Part shown: in pieces, positions 1 through 7,912 of the stretch
Numbering within the stretch: position 1 is the stretch's first letter
Layout of the letters: each line of letters opens with the position of its first letter
DNA from: SBBG01 sp033717875
GTDB taxonomy: Bacteria; Pseudomonadota; Gammaproteobacteria; Ga0077554; Ga007554
Length of the DNA stretch: 59,375 nucleotides
Direction: 5' to 3'
NCBI GenBank assembly: GCA_033717875.1
Contig: JADDKJ010000018.1
Coordinates: 1 to 59,375 of the forward strand
Notes under the pieces: model-generated
What the model was told of the DNA's origin: nothing
What the model saw: the letters and a program-made list of their open reading frames with translations, nothing else
Databases searched by the model: none
Translations under genes and position numbers: made by a program

Positions 1-174
1 GCGCTCTTGGGCGCCACCTCTGCCGCGTGATGTTTCGGATGCTTAAGCAGGGTCGCCCCTATGAAGTTAGGGAACCAACAACATCAGAAAATAATGCAAA
101 AAATGCTTGAAAATTCCAGCGGGATGTTCAGTTCTCGCCCTGTAACATTCTACAAAATGGGTATGTTGATCCTC

Positions 175-320
175 ATGGCCAGACCCCTACGAATCGAATT
201 CCCAGGTGCTTTATCATAATAACGTCGCGGGGCGACCGGCGCGAAGCGATCGTTGAGGATGAGGAAGACCGGCTGATGTTTTTGAAGGTGCTGGCGGAGG
301 TGGTGGAGCGATTTAAGGAA
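175..320 (+). pseudogene. Remnant of REP-associated tyrosine transposase (RAYT), N-terminal part
   Basis: The reading frame opens MARPLRIEFPGAL and, after a frameshift near 215, continues as TSRGDRREAIVEDEEDRL and MFLKVLAEVVERFK. This is the typical start of the IS200-like Y1 transposases (TnpA_REP) that handle REP palindromes. Two stop codons follow the first segment and the catalytic Tyr region is missing, so the gene is dead. It lies close to a second RAYT remnant and to a long palindrome of the kind such enzymes mobilise. The family call rests on the recognisable N-terminal sequence. Confidence 0.7.
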
Positions 321-561
321 CCTCTGAATAATTCACCTTTTTCACACGACACGCTGTTCAAAATGTGAATGTAGAGGATGGAAACGTGATTTTGGCGATG
401 ATTTCTTCATCTTTTCCTCCCTTTATCCCCGGTTTTCGGGGGCCAGGGCGGATGTTGGGCGCATTAGGAAAAGGGGACGCTTCCCTTTAGAGAGGCTCGA
501 AATAATCGCCTTTTTGTGCTGAGCTGACGCTCTCCTGAAGACCCAAAGGAATGGGTGATAG

Positions 562-765
562 ATGACCCGTCTGGCGCGTTATTTTGTTCCTGGCCATCCG
601 CTGCATGTAATTCAGCGCGGCAACTCGGCAACTGTTTCGCACCTGCCTCAGCAAATCGGACATCGAAGCGATACGCGAGGCGACCAATAAGGCGTGGGTA
701 TTGGGCAATGACCGGTTTAGGGCTAAGATAGAAACCCTATCAGGCCGCCGCACCGCGACGTTGCC
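562..765 (+). pseudogene. Remnant of a second RAYT-like transposase, internally deleted
   Basis: The start reads MTRLARYFVPGHPLHVIQRG, the usual opening of IS200-like REP transposases. From about 660 a different frame reads IEAIREATNKAWVLGNDRF and RAKIETLSGRRTA, the usual C-terminal end of the same family. The central HUH/Tyr catalytic part between them is gone, so this is a deletion derivative. It has a different N-terminus from the remnant at 175, so two separate transposases once stood here. Confidence 0.7.
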
Positions 766-794
766 GTGTGGGCGACCGCAGTTGGAGGGGGGGG

Positions 795-982
795 ATAATC
801 CTAAAAACCTCAGTTGGAGCCTACTGCGAATGCCTAATGCACCGAATCTGCGCGAGAAAATCGCAAAATCTATCCTCACCGTGGCGGATGGCTACGGCTG
901 CGGAATATTTTGCGATTTTCTCGCTCATCTTCACCGCCTTAGTCATTCTCGCTACGGCTCCAACTGAGGTTTTTAGGATAAT
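795..982. repeat. Nested palindromic element (BIME/foldback-like), 188 bp
   Basis: The outer arms at 795-820 and 957-982 are inverted copies (25 of 26 bases match; core CTAAAAACCTCAGTTGGAGC). An inner perfect 18 bp inverted repeat sits at 851-868 and 907-924 (GCGAGAAAATCGCAAAAT). The whole unit could fold into one long hairpin. The right half recurs at 11190-11229, showing that it is a dispersed element. Adjacent RAYT remnants suggest how it could have moved. No gene was found inside; the apparent ORFs across it follow from the symmetry. Confidence 0.75.
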
Positions 983-1025
983 TCGAGTCCGACCCCATTT
1001 ACTCGCGCCAGAACTTTCAGCCCCA

Positions 1026-1436
1026 TCAATCCTGTAATTCCAGCGCCACCTCTTCCGCGTTCTGGTTCTTGAGGCGAAAGCCTCTCATTTCCAGTACGCC
1101 TTGGGTATTCAATGAAATGATCAGGTAAAGCGCCTCTGGATAAGCGGCCTCGGCAAGGTCGATGGCCGAAGGCAGCGCGGGGCTGGCGGGGTGGGTGTGG
1201 TAGATGGCGAACAGGTCCTCGTCGCGCTCGCGCATCTGGCGCATGGCGTCGATCTGTCCCTTGGGGTCCATGGCGAAGCGCGATTTCGGTGCGGCTGCGG
1301 TGTTTGTCACCGGGTAGCCGTGGGCCGGTACGCCTTGCCATGCGCCGATCAGGCCGCATATTTCATGGTCGGCGCCGAGCTGTGCCTGGTGCAGTAGTTG
1401 ATTGACCAGCGGGCGCGGCAGTTTGACGGATGGCAT
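1026..1436 (-). CDS. JAB/MPN-domain metalloprotease-like protein (M67 family)
   Basis: A 136-residue protein from the start at MPSVKLPRPL. It has the JAMM signature of zinc isopeptidases: a Glu in EICGLIG, then HTHPASPALPSAIDLAEA, which supplies H-x-H-x7-S-x2-D. Bacterial members of this size are often linked to sulfur-carrier/ThiS-like proteins or act as stand-alone peptidases; no ubiquitin-like partner is adjacent here. An upstream ATG at 1472 lies inside the terminator of the preceding csp gene, so the shorter start is preferred, though neither start has a strong ribosome site. Substrate unknown. Confidence 0.75.
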   Translation of the reverse strand: MPSVKLPRPLVNQLLHQAQLGADHEICGLIGAWQGVPAHGYPVTNTAAAPKSRFAMDPKGQIDAMRQMRERDEDLFAIYHTHPASPALPSAIDLAEAAYPEALYLIISLNTQGVLEMRGFRLKNQNAEEVALELQD

Positions 1437-1452
1437 GGATTGTTGGCATCGC

Positions 1453-1482
1453 CTAAAATAAAACCCCGCCATGAAGGCGGGG
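1453..1482 (-). terminator. Intrinsic terminator of csp
   Basis: Read on the minus strand, ACCCCGCC-ttcat-GGCGGGGT is followed by a T-rich run (TTTTATTTT). It stands about 37 bases after the csp stop and just ahead of the JAB gene. Confidence 0.85.
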
Positions 1483-1518
1483 TCGGCGATAAGTTGATTT
1501 TGGTTCTTTTTTTATCGA

Positions 1519-1722
1519 TCAGGCGGCTTGCACTACTGTCGCCTGCGGGCCTTTGGGACCTTGCTTGTCTTCGAATTTGACGGTCTGTCCCTCGGTCAAG
1601 GTTTTGAATCCATCACCGGAGATGGCGCTGTAGTGTACGAACACATCCGCACCGCCATCCTGGGGGGAGATAAAACCAAATCCTTTGGCCTCGTTGAACC
1701 ACTTTACTGTACCAATACGCAT
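1519..1722 (-). CDS. Cold-shock protein (CspA family)
   Basis: A 67-residue single cold-shock domain, the family's normal length. It carries both RNA-binding motifs, KGFGFISP (RNP1) and DVFVHYSAI (RNP2), and ends in the usual ...GPQATVV region. Such proteins bind single-stranded RNA and DNA and melt RNA secondary structure. The start at MRIGTVKWFNE is chosen because GAGGAAAC stands just upstream. The open frame continues 47 codons further upstream, but that part is most likely the long 5' untranslated leader typical of csp genes. It is monocistronic, with its own terminator at 1453-1482. Confidence 0.93.
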   Translation of the reverse strand: MRIGTVKWFNEAKGFGFISPQDGGADVFVHYSAISGDGFKTLTEGQTVKFEDKQGPKGPQATVVQAA

Positions 1723-1999
1723 TACTGTTTCCTCAAAAAAACACAATCTATTCGATAGCCAAAATGGCGGGGATTGTTCGCAAAAGCCATAAACCTTTAC
1801 TTTAGCCCGCACTTCAGCGGTAGGCGCACGCTTTATGCGGCTACTTTTCGGAGCATACCACATTTTCTTGACAAGTACAGCAGGACATGACCAATAAGCA
1901 AAATTATTTGCCGGAGCGGGCCTTCCTGGAAATTTTCCTGGAAAAGTAGTAAGTTATGCGGCTGTTTCGAGGTTTTTTGAGGTTGTCGCAGGCGTTTTT

Positions 2000-3337
2000 A
2001 TGGCGCGTAAACTGTATATCAAGACATTCGGCTGCCAGATGAACGAGTACGATTCGTCGAAAATGGCGGATGTGCTCAAGGCGTCGCACGGGCTGGAGTT
2101 GACCGCCGATCAGGAAGAGGCGGATGTGTTGCTGCTCAATACCTGTTCGGTGCGCGAGAAGGCGCAGGAAAAGGTGTTTTCGCAACTGGGCTGGTGGCGC
2201 GAATTCAAGCAGGCGCGCCCCGGCGTGGTGATCGGCGTCGGCGGCTGCGTGGCGAGCCAGGAGGGCGAGACCATCTTCAAGCGCGCGCCCTATGTGGACA
2301 TCGTCTTCGGGCCGCAGACGCTGCACCGGCTGCCGGCGCTGCTGGACGAGGTGGAGAGCAAGCGCCTGCGCGCCATGGACATCACTTTCCCCGAGATCGA
2401 GAAATTCGACCGCCTGCCGCCGCCGCGCGCTGAGGGACCCACGGCGTTCGTGTCGATCATGGAAGGGTGCAGCAAATACTGCACCTTCTGCGTGGTGCCC
2501 TATACCCGCGGCGAGGAAGTCAGCCGTCCGCTGGATGACGTGCTGGCCGAAGTCAGGCAGTTGGCCCGCCAGGGCGTGCGCGAGGTGACGCTGCTCGGCC
2601 AGAACGTCAACGCCTATCGCGGACGCATGGACGACGGCTTTGATGCCGACCTCGCCCTGCTCATAAGCTATATCGCCGCCATCGATGGCATCGAACGCAT
2701 CCGCTACACCACCTCGCATCCGGCGGAGTTTTCCGACAGCCTGATCGAGACTTACGGAACGGTGGCCAAGCTGGTCAATCATGTGCACCTGCCGGTACAA
2801 AGCGGCTCGGACCGTATTCTGAAACTGATGAAGCGTGGCTACACGGCGCAGGAATACAAGGCCAGGATCGCACGTCTGCATCAATTGCGGCCCGGGATCA
2901 GTCTTTCGTCGGACTTCATCGTCGGCTTTCCCGGCGAGACCGAAGAAGACTTCGAGGCCACGATGCGCCTGATCGACGAGATCGGGTTCGATCGTTCCTT
3001 CAGTTTCATCTACAGCCCGCGCCCCGGCACCCCGGCGGCCAGCCTGCCCGATGATGTGCCGCAAGCGGTCAAGCAGGCGCGGCTGGCGCGGCTCCAGGCA
3101 CGCATCAATGAGCAGGCTTGGGCGATCAGCCGCGCCATGATAGGCTCGGTGCAGCGCGTCCTGGTCGAGCGCAACAATCCAGACGGCTCCATTTCCGGCT
3201 GTTGTGAGAACAACCGCGCCGTGCACTTCGCGGGTGATGCCGGCCTGATCGGCCACTTCGTCGAGGTGCGCATCACCGAGGCGCTGACGAATTCGCTGCG
3301 TGGCGAGATCGCCGGGGCTGGAGCGCTCTGCGCTTGA
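2000..3337 (+). CDS. miaB: tRNA-2-methylthio-N6-dimethylallyladenosine synthase MiaB
   Basis: A 445-residue radical SAM methylthiotransferase that converts i6A37 to ms2i6A37 in tRNAs reading UNN codons, using two 4Fe-4S clusters. The N-terminal UPF0004 domain holds Cys12 (GCQMNEYDS), Cys49 (LLNTCSVRE) and Cys83 (GGCVASQ). The radical SAM motif C-x3-C-x2-C is at 157-164 (EGCSKYCTFCVVPY), and a TRAM domain closes the protein. It heads the conserved run miaB-phoH-ybeY-corC-lnt. The length is normal and nothing is disrupted. Confidence 0.97.
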   Translation: MARKLYIKTFGCQMNEYDSSKMADVLKASHGLELTADQEEADVLLLNTCSVREKAQEKVFSQLGWWREFKQARPGVVIGVGGCVASQEGETIFKRAPYVDIVFGPQTLHRLPALLDEVESKRLRAMDITFPEIEKFDRLPPPRAEGPTAFVSIMEGCSKYCTFCVVPYTRGEEVSRPLDDVLAEVRQLARQGVREVTLLGQNVNAYRGRMDDGFDADLALLISYIAAIDGIERIRYTTSHPAEFSDSLIETYGTVAKLVNHVHLPVQSGSDRILKLMKRGYTAQEYKARIARLHQLRPGISLSSDFIVGFPGETEEDFEATMRLIDEIGFDRSFSFIYSPRPGTPAASLPDDVPQAVKQARLARLQARINEQAWAISRAMIGSVQRVLVERNNPDGSISGCCENNRAVHFAGDAGLIGHFVEVRITEALTNSLRGEIAGAGALCA

Positions 3338-3405
3338 AAATGCCGGACCTGGATCGCACATATCCCGGATAGCCCGTTTTTGTCTTTGCGAGACCCTGAC
3401 CTCTC

Positions 3406-4398
3406 TTGAACGATCAACCTCATTCTTCCGATTTTGTCATTGAGCCGGCGGATAACCAGCGCCTGGCCAATCTCTGCGGTCAATTCGACGAACACCTGCG
3501 GCAGATCGAGCGCCGTTTGGGCGTGGAAATCAACAACCGCGGAAACCAGTTTCGTGTGATCGGCGACGCTGTGCCGGTGCGCACCGCCGAAGAGCTGCTG
3601 AAAAGCCTCTATGCCGAGACGGCGCAGGATGCACTGACGCCCTCGCGCGTCCATCTGTTTCTGCAGGAGTCGGCGATGGACGATCTTGCCGCCGCGCCGG
3701 AGCTGGCGCCCGAGGAGGTGAAGATCCGCATCCCGCGCGGCGCGATCAAGGGGCGCGGCTTCAACCAGCAGCGCTACCTGCACAACATCGTGAGCCACGA
3801 CATCAATTTTGGCATTGGTCCAGCCGGCACCGGCAAGACCTATCTGGCGGTGGCTTGCGCGGTGGCGGCGCTGGAGCAAGATCGCGTGCGGCGCCTGCTG
3901 CTGACCCGTCCGGCGGTGGAGGCGGGCGAGCGGCTCGGCTTTTTGCCGGGCGATTTGTCGCAGAAAATCGACCCCTATCTGCGCCCGCTCTACGATGCGC
4001 TGTACGAGATGTTGGGCTTCGAGCGCGTCGCCAAGCTGATCGAACGCAATGTCATCGAGATCGCGCCGCTCGCGTACATGCGCGGGCGCACGTTGAACGA
4101 GTCGTTCATCATCCTCGACGAGGCGCAGAATACCACCGTCGAGCAGATGAAGATGTTTCTCACGCGCATTGGTTTCGGCTCGGTGGCCGTGATCACCGGC
4201 GATGTCACGCAGATCGACCTGCCGCGTCCGCGTCAGTCCGGTTTGCGTCACGTCATCGACGTGCTGCGCGATGTCCAGGGCATCAGCTTCACCTTCTTTC
4301 AGACCAAGGACGTGGTGCGTCACCCGCTGGTGCAGCGCATCGTTTCCGCCTATGAATCGTTCGAAAGCAAGACGGAAGCAAGCGGCGAGGCGGAGTAG
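3406..4398 (+). CDS. ybeZ: PhoH family ATPase (YbeZ-like)
   Basis: A 330-residue PhoH-type P-loop ATPase. Walker A GPAGTGKT lies at about 138-145 and Walker B at FIILDEAQNTT near 232; an N-terminal region precedes the PhoH domain. In proteobacteria the gene is paired with ybeY and is thought to assist YbeY in rRNA maturation and RNA decay. It starts with TTG (TTGAACGATCAACC), and its stop overlaps the GTG start of ybeY by one base, so the two are translationally coupled. Confidence 0.93.
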   Translation: MNDQPHSSDFVIEPADNQRLANLCGQFDEHLRQIERRLGVEINNRGNQFRVIGDAVPVRTAEELLKSLYAETAQDALTPSRVHLFLQESAMDDLAAAPELAPEEVKIRIPRGAIKGRGFNQQRYLHNIVSHDINFGIGPAGTGKTYLAVACAVAALEQDRVRRLLLTRPAVEAGERLGFLPGDLSQKIDPYLRPLYDALYEMLGFERVAKLIERNVIEIAPLAYMRGRTLNESFIILDEAQNTTVEQMKMFLTRIGFGSVAVITGDVTQIDLPRPRQSGLRHVIDVLRDVQGISFTFFQTKDVVRHPLVQRIVSAYESFESKTEASGEAE

Positions 4399-4868
4399 TG
4401 GCCATCGAGATAGACGTCCAGTACGGCGAGGATCTGGCGCGGCAGAGTTGTTTTTTACCGTCGGCGGAGCAGATCACCGCGTGGGCGGAAGCCGCGCTGG
4501 CCGGCCGGCGCGAGGACGGGCAGTTGACGGTGCGCATTGCCGATGAGGCCGAAGGTGCCGCGCTCAACGAAGCCTACCGTCATAAAACGGGGCCGACAAA
4601 TGTGCTATCTTTTCCTGCCGGGAAGGACGATTTTCTACCCCTGCCCCTGCTGGGCGACATCGTGATCTGCGCCCCCGTGGTGGAACGCGAGGCACGCGAG
4701 CAAGGCAAGCGCGCCGAGGCGCATTGGGCGCATATGGTGATTCACGGTGTGCTGCACCTGCTAGGCTACGATCATGTCGAGGCTGACGAGGCGCAGGTCA
4801 TGGAAGCGCTGGAAACCGAGATACTGGGGAGATTGGGATTTCCCGATCCTTATCAGGAAAACAAGTGA
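4398..4868 (+). CDS. ybeY: Endoribonuclease YbeY
   Basis: A 156-residue zinc-dependent endoribonuclease involved in 16S rRNA 3'-end maturation and ribosome quality control. The metal-binding motif H-x3-H-x5-H is present as H116-GVL-H120-LLGYD-H126. It starts with GTG at the last base of the phoH stop and lies between phoH and corC, the classical arrangement. No anomalies. Confidence 0.95.
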   Translation: MAIEIDVQYGEDLARQSCFLPSAEQITAWAEAALAGRREDGQLTVRIADEAEGAALNEAYRHKTGPTNVLSFPAGKDDFLPLPLLGDIVICAPVVEREAREQGKRAEAHWAHMVIHGVLHLLGYDHVEADEAQVMEALETEILGRLGFPDPYQENK

Positions 4869-4897
4869 ACTTTAAAAACGTCTAATATGGACACACT

Positions 4898-5782
4898 ATG
4901 AACGAAGGCCGAACTACCAACGGTCCTGCCCAACGCTCCTGGTTCGAAAGGTTGAGCCATGTGCTGCTGGGCGAGCCACAGGACCGTGAGCAACTCATCG
5001 AGCTGTTGCGCGACGCGCAACAGCGCCACCTGCTCGACCCCGACGCCCTGGCGATGATCGAAGGCGTGCTGCAAGTATCGGAAATGCAGGTGCGTGACAT
5101 CATGGTGCCGCGTTCGCAGATGGTGGTGGTGCAACGTGATGCCGCCTTGCAGGAGATCCTGCCCGTCGTCACCGAGTCCGAGCATTCACGTTTTCCGGTC
5201 ATCGGCGAAAGCCGCGACGAGGTGATCGGCATCCTGCTGGCGAAAGACCTGCTGGGATATTTCGTCAACGGCCGCAAGCCGGCGTTCAATGTGCGCGACA
5301 TCCTGCGACCGGCGGTATTCATCCCGGAGAGCAAGCGGCTCAACGTGCTGCTCAAGGAGTTCCGCGCCAGCCGCAATCACATGGCGATCGTGGTCGACGA
5401 ATACGGCGGCGTGGCGGGTCTGGTGACCATCGAGGATGTGCTGGAGCAGATCGTCGGCGAGATCGCCGATGAGCACGATATCGACGAAGATACCTTCATC
5501 AAGAAACACAGCGAGTTCAACTATACGGTGAAGGCGCTGACGCCCATCGACGAATTCAACGACTATTTCGGCAGCGATTTCAGCGACGAGGAATTCGACA
5601 CCATTGGCGGACTGGTGGTGCACGATTTCGGCCGGGTGCCACGGCGTGGCGAGACGCTGGCCATCGGCCGCTTCCGCTTCAAGGTGCTACATGCCGACAG
5701 CCGCCGCGTTCATTTGCTGCAAGTGCTGATGCGCGCGCCGGAAGAGGAGGGCGCTTTTCCCGTATCTCCATCGGAAACCTGA
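4898..5782 (+). CDS. corC: CorC/YbeX family transporter-associated CBS protein
   Basis: A 294-residue soluble protein with two CBS domains (MVPRSQMVVVQRD... and ...HMAIVVDEYGGVAGLVTIEDVLEQIVGEI) followed by a CorC/HlyC C-terminal domain. Family members (CorC, YbeX) are linked to magnesium/cobalt efflux and, in the miaB-ybeZ-ybeY-ybeX cluster, to ribosome metabolism. No transmembrane part is visible, so it acts in the cytosol. It follows ybeY by 29 bases. Confidence 0.93.
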   Translation: MNEGRTTNGPAQRSWFERLSHVLLGEPQDREQLIELLRDAQQRHLLDPDALAMIEGVLQVSEMQVRDIMVPRSQMVVVQRDAALQEILPVVTESEHSRFPVIGESRDEVIGILLAKDLLGYFVNGRKPAFNVRDILRPAVFIPESKRLNVLLKEFRASRNHMAIVVDEYGGVAGLVTIEDVLEQIVGEIADEHDIDEDTFIKKHSEFNYTVKALTPIDEFNDYFGSDFSDEEFDTIGGLVVHDFGRVPRRGETLAIGRFRFKVLHADSRRVHLLQVLMRAPEEEGAFPVSPSET

Positions 5783-5817
5783 AGGCATCAGGTTGTTGCC
5801 GCAACACCGTAACTGAT

Positions 5818-7371
5818 ATGCCCTTTGCATCTTCCCGTTTCGCGCGATTCTCCTCGCCGTCAGGTCGCGGCTGGCGTGGCGATGCGTTGGCACTGCTGGC
5901 CGGTGCGCTGCTGCCGCTGGCCTTCGCCCCCTTCAATCTCTTTCCTCTGGCGGTCGTCAGTCCCGCCCTGCTCTTCGCCCTGTGGTTGAACGTGCCGCCG
6001 CGACGCGCCTTGTGGCGCGGCTGGCTGTTCGGGCTGGGCATGTTCGGCATCGGTGTGACCTGGATCTTCGTCAGCATCTACGAATTCGGCGGCGGCATTG
6101 GGCTGCCCATGTCGGTGTTTTTTACCGGCCTGTTCGTGCTGGTGCTGTCCTGCTTTCCCGCCCTGTTCGGTTATCTCGCTACACGCCTTTACCCTGCCGC
6201 ACCGCGCATCAGGTTGCTGGTCGTTTTCCCCGCCGCCTGGACGTTCTTCGAGTGGGTGCGCGGCTGGTTCTTGACCGGTTTTCCCTGGCTCAACCTCGGC
6301 TACAGCCAGATCGACGCCCCGCTCGCCGGCCTTGCGCCCGTGGTGGGTGTCTATGGTGTGTCATGGGCGACGGCGTTCAGCGCAGGTCTGCTGCTTGCCG
6401 CCGTGTTGGACGGCGGCGGACTGTGGCAGCGGGCGCGTTATATCATCGCGCTGCTGGTGTTATGGATCACCGCCGGATTGCTCGGTATGCAGCACTGGAC
6501 ACAAGCTTCGGGCGCGCCGCTCAAGGCAAGTCTGATCCAGGGCAATTTCTCCCAGGATGTGAAGTGGACGCCGGAAGCGCTGGAACCCACCGTCCGCCGT
6601 TATGTGGAGCTCACCCGCAAGCATTGGGACAGCAAACTCATCATCTGGCCGGAAACCGCCATGCCGCTGTTTTATCACGAGGCCACCAGTTTCTTCGACG
6701 AACTGGCCAGGGAGGCGCGGGCCAACAACGCCGACCTGCTGCTGGGCGTGCCCTACATGAACATGCGCAGTCAGCAGTATTACAACAGCATGATGAGCCT
6801 GGGTCGCCATCAGGCGTTTTACCATAAGCATCACCTGGTGCCATTCACCGAGTATCTGCCGTTGAAAACCGCACTGGCCGGGGTGATCGACTTCCTCCAG
6901 GTGCCGATGTCGGATTTCAGCAAGGGCGCAGCGATTCAGAAACCGCTCGAAGTGGCCGGACAGAAAGCCGGTATCTCGATCTGCTACGAGGCGGTGTTCG
7001 GCGAAGAGCTGATCCGCCAGTTACCGGCGGCGACGTTACTGGTGAACGTCAGCAACGACGCCTGGTTCGGCGGCTCCATCGGCCCCCACCAGCACCTGCA
7101 AATCACCCGCATGCGCGCCCTGGAAACCGGCCGCCCCCTGCTGCGCGCCACCAACACCGGCATCACCGCCATCATCGGCCCGGACGGCCAATTCCTCGCC
7201 CGCGCCCCGCAGTTCGAGCCTCATGTGCTCACCGCGATGGTGCAGCCGATGAGTGGCGCGACGCCTTATGTGCAGGTGGGGAATGGGCCGGTGGTGGTGT
7301 TGCTGGTATTGGGATTAGTTGCCGGATTTTTTGTTGTAAGAAAAGAGTGTAGAAGTTCAGGTCTGATCTGA
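5818..7371 (+). CDS. lnt: Apolipoprotein N-acyltransferase Lnt
   Basis: A 517-residue inner-membrane enzyme that adds the third acyl chain to lipoproteins. The first ~200 residues form six to seven hydrophobic helices. They are followed by a nitrilase-like domain with the Glu-Lys-Cys triad visible in IWPETAMP, YHKHHLVPFTEYLP and ISICYEAVFGEE, and a final membrane helix. The ATG at 5818 is the first in frame; start uncertainty is a few residues. A long inverted repeat begins inside the last codons (7349) and may terminate the operon. Confidence 0.95.
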   Translation: MPFASSRFARFSSPSGRGWRGDALALLAGALLPLAFAPFNLFPLAVVSPALLFALWLNVPPRRALWRGWLFGLGMFGIGVTWIFVSIYEFGGGIGLPMSVFFTGLFVLVLSCFPALFGYLATRLYPAAPRIRLLVVFPAAWTFFEWVRGWFLTGFPWLNLGYSQIDAPLAGLAPVVGVYGVSWATAFSAGLLLAAVLDGGGLWQRARYIIALLVLWITAGLLGMQHWTQASGAPLKASLIQGNFSQDVKWTPEALEPTVRRYVELTRKHWDSKLIIWPETAMPLFYHEATSFFDELAREARANNADLLLGVPYMNMRSQQYYNSMMSLGRHQAFYHKHHLVPFTEYLPLKTALAGVIDFLQVPMSDFSKGAAIQKPLEVAGQKAGISICYEAVFGEELIRQLPAATLLVNVSNDAWFGGSIGPHQHLQITRMRALETGRPLLRATNTGITAIIGPDGQFLARAPQFEPHVLTAMVQPMSGATPYVQVGNGPVVVLLVLGLVAGFFVVRKECRSSGLI

Positions 7372-7421
7372 CAGTCACCGCCAGAAACCCGGTAACTGTC
7401 AGATCAGGTCGAAACTTCTAC
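7349..7421. repeat. Long imperfect inverted repeat across the lnt stop codon
   Basis: The arms GTAGAAGTTCAGGTCTGATC... (7349-7375) and the reverse complement at 7395-7421 are 27 bases each with about four mismatches, separated by 19 bases. There is no long T-run directly after it, so it may be a REP-like insertion as well as a transcription stop. Confidence 0.6.
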
Positions 7422-7455
7422 AAAAATGGGACGTTTTTAAAAATACGCCTTAATT

Positions 7456-7570
7456 CCGACATTAACATGTTAATGTCGGCTTTATGCCTCATATCGCTTG
7501 ACAGGCGCTTGGTCCCAGAGTATTGTGTCTTAATTCCGCCATTAATAATTTTGTGTAGGAATTAAGACGC
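7456..7570 (+). promoter_or_regulatory. hipBA promoter with palindromic operators
   Basis: A perfect 24 bp palindrome at 7456-7479 (half site CCGACATTAACA) is followed by a near-ideal promoter: TTGACA at 7498-7503, a 17-base spacer and TATTGT at 7521-7526. Just downstream, TTAATTCCGCCATTAA (7530-7545) repeats the left part of the first site (TTAATTCCGACATTAA at 7450-7465), and GGAATTAAG recurs inverted before the gene. This is the layout of an autorepressed toxin-antitoxin operon. Confidence 0.75.
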
Positions 7571-7912
7571 ATGAGGAAAGCGCAAAACATCACCATGCCT
7601 CCCCACCTCGCCCAAGGCCTAAAGGAAATGGGCGAGCATATCGCCCGCTTGCGCAAGGCTCGTCGCCTGCTGCAGGCGGAAGCGGCGGTGCGAGCGAACA
7701 TCAGCCGCGAAACGGCTTCCCGTATCGAGAACGGCGACGCCGCCGTCGCCATTGGCCAGATCGTGCGCTACCTCGATGTCATCGTCCCCGGCGCCGAACT
7801 GGCTCGCTTGTATGAAACGCGGGATGCCGCCCTCGCCATGCTCGAAACCGCCGAGAAGCGGCAACGCGCCCGCAAGCTCTCGCCCAAGGCGATCAAGCGA
7901 TATGACTTCTAG
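7571..7912 (+). CDS. HipB-like antitoxin / helix-turn-helix repressor
   Basis: A 113-residue Xre-type HTH protein; the fold is visible in LRKARRLLQAEAAVRANISRETASRIENGD. Its C-terminal tail (KRQRARKLSPKAIKRYDF) is basic. In the HipBA family the antitoxin binds operator DNA and neutralises the kinase. The hipA start lies inside its last codons, so the genes are coupled, and matching palindromes stand upstream. Confidence 0.85.
   Translation: MRKAQNITMPPHLAQGLKEMGEHIARLRKARRLLQAEAAVRANISRETASRIENGDAAVAIGQIVRYLDVIVPGAELARLYETRDAALAMLETAEKRQRARKLSPKAIKRYDF

Noticed and set aside
1904..3361. Minus-strand open frame of 485 codons opposite miaB
   Set aside because: It is a shadow of miaB. The composition is His/Arg/Gln-rich, as expected from reversed GC-rich coding sequence, and miaB is complete on the other strand.
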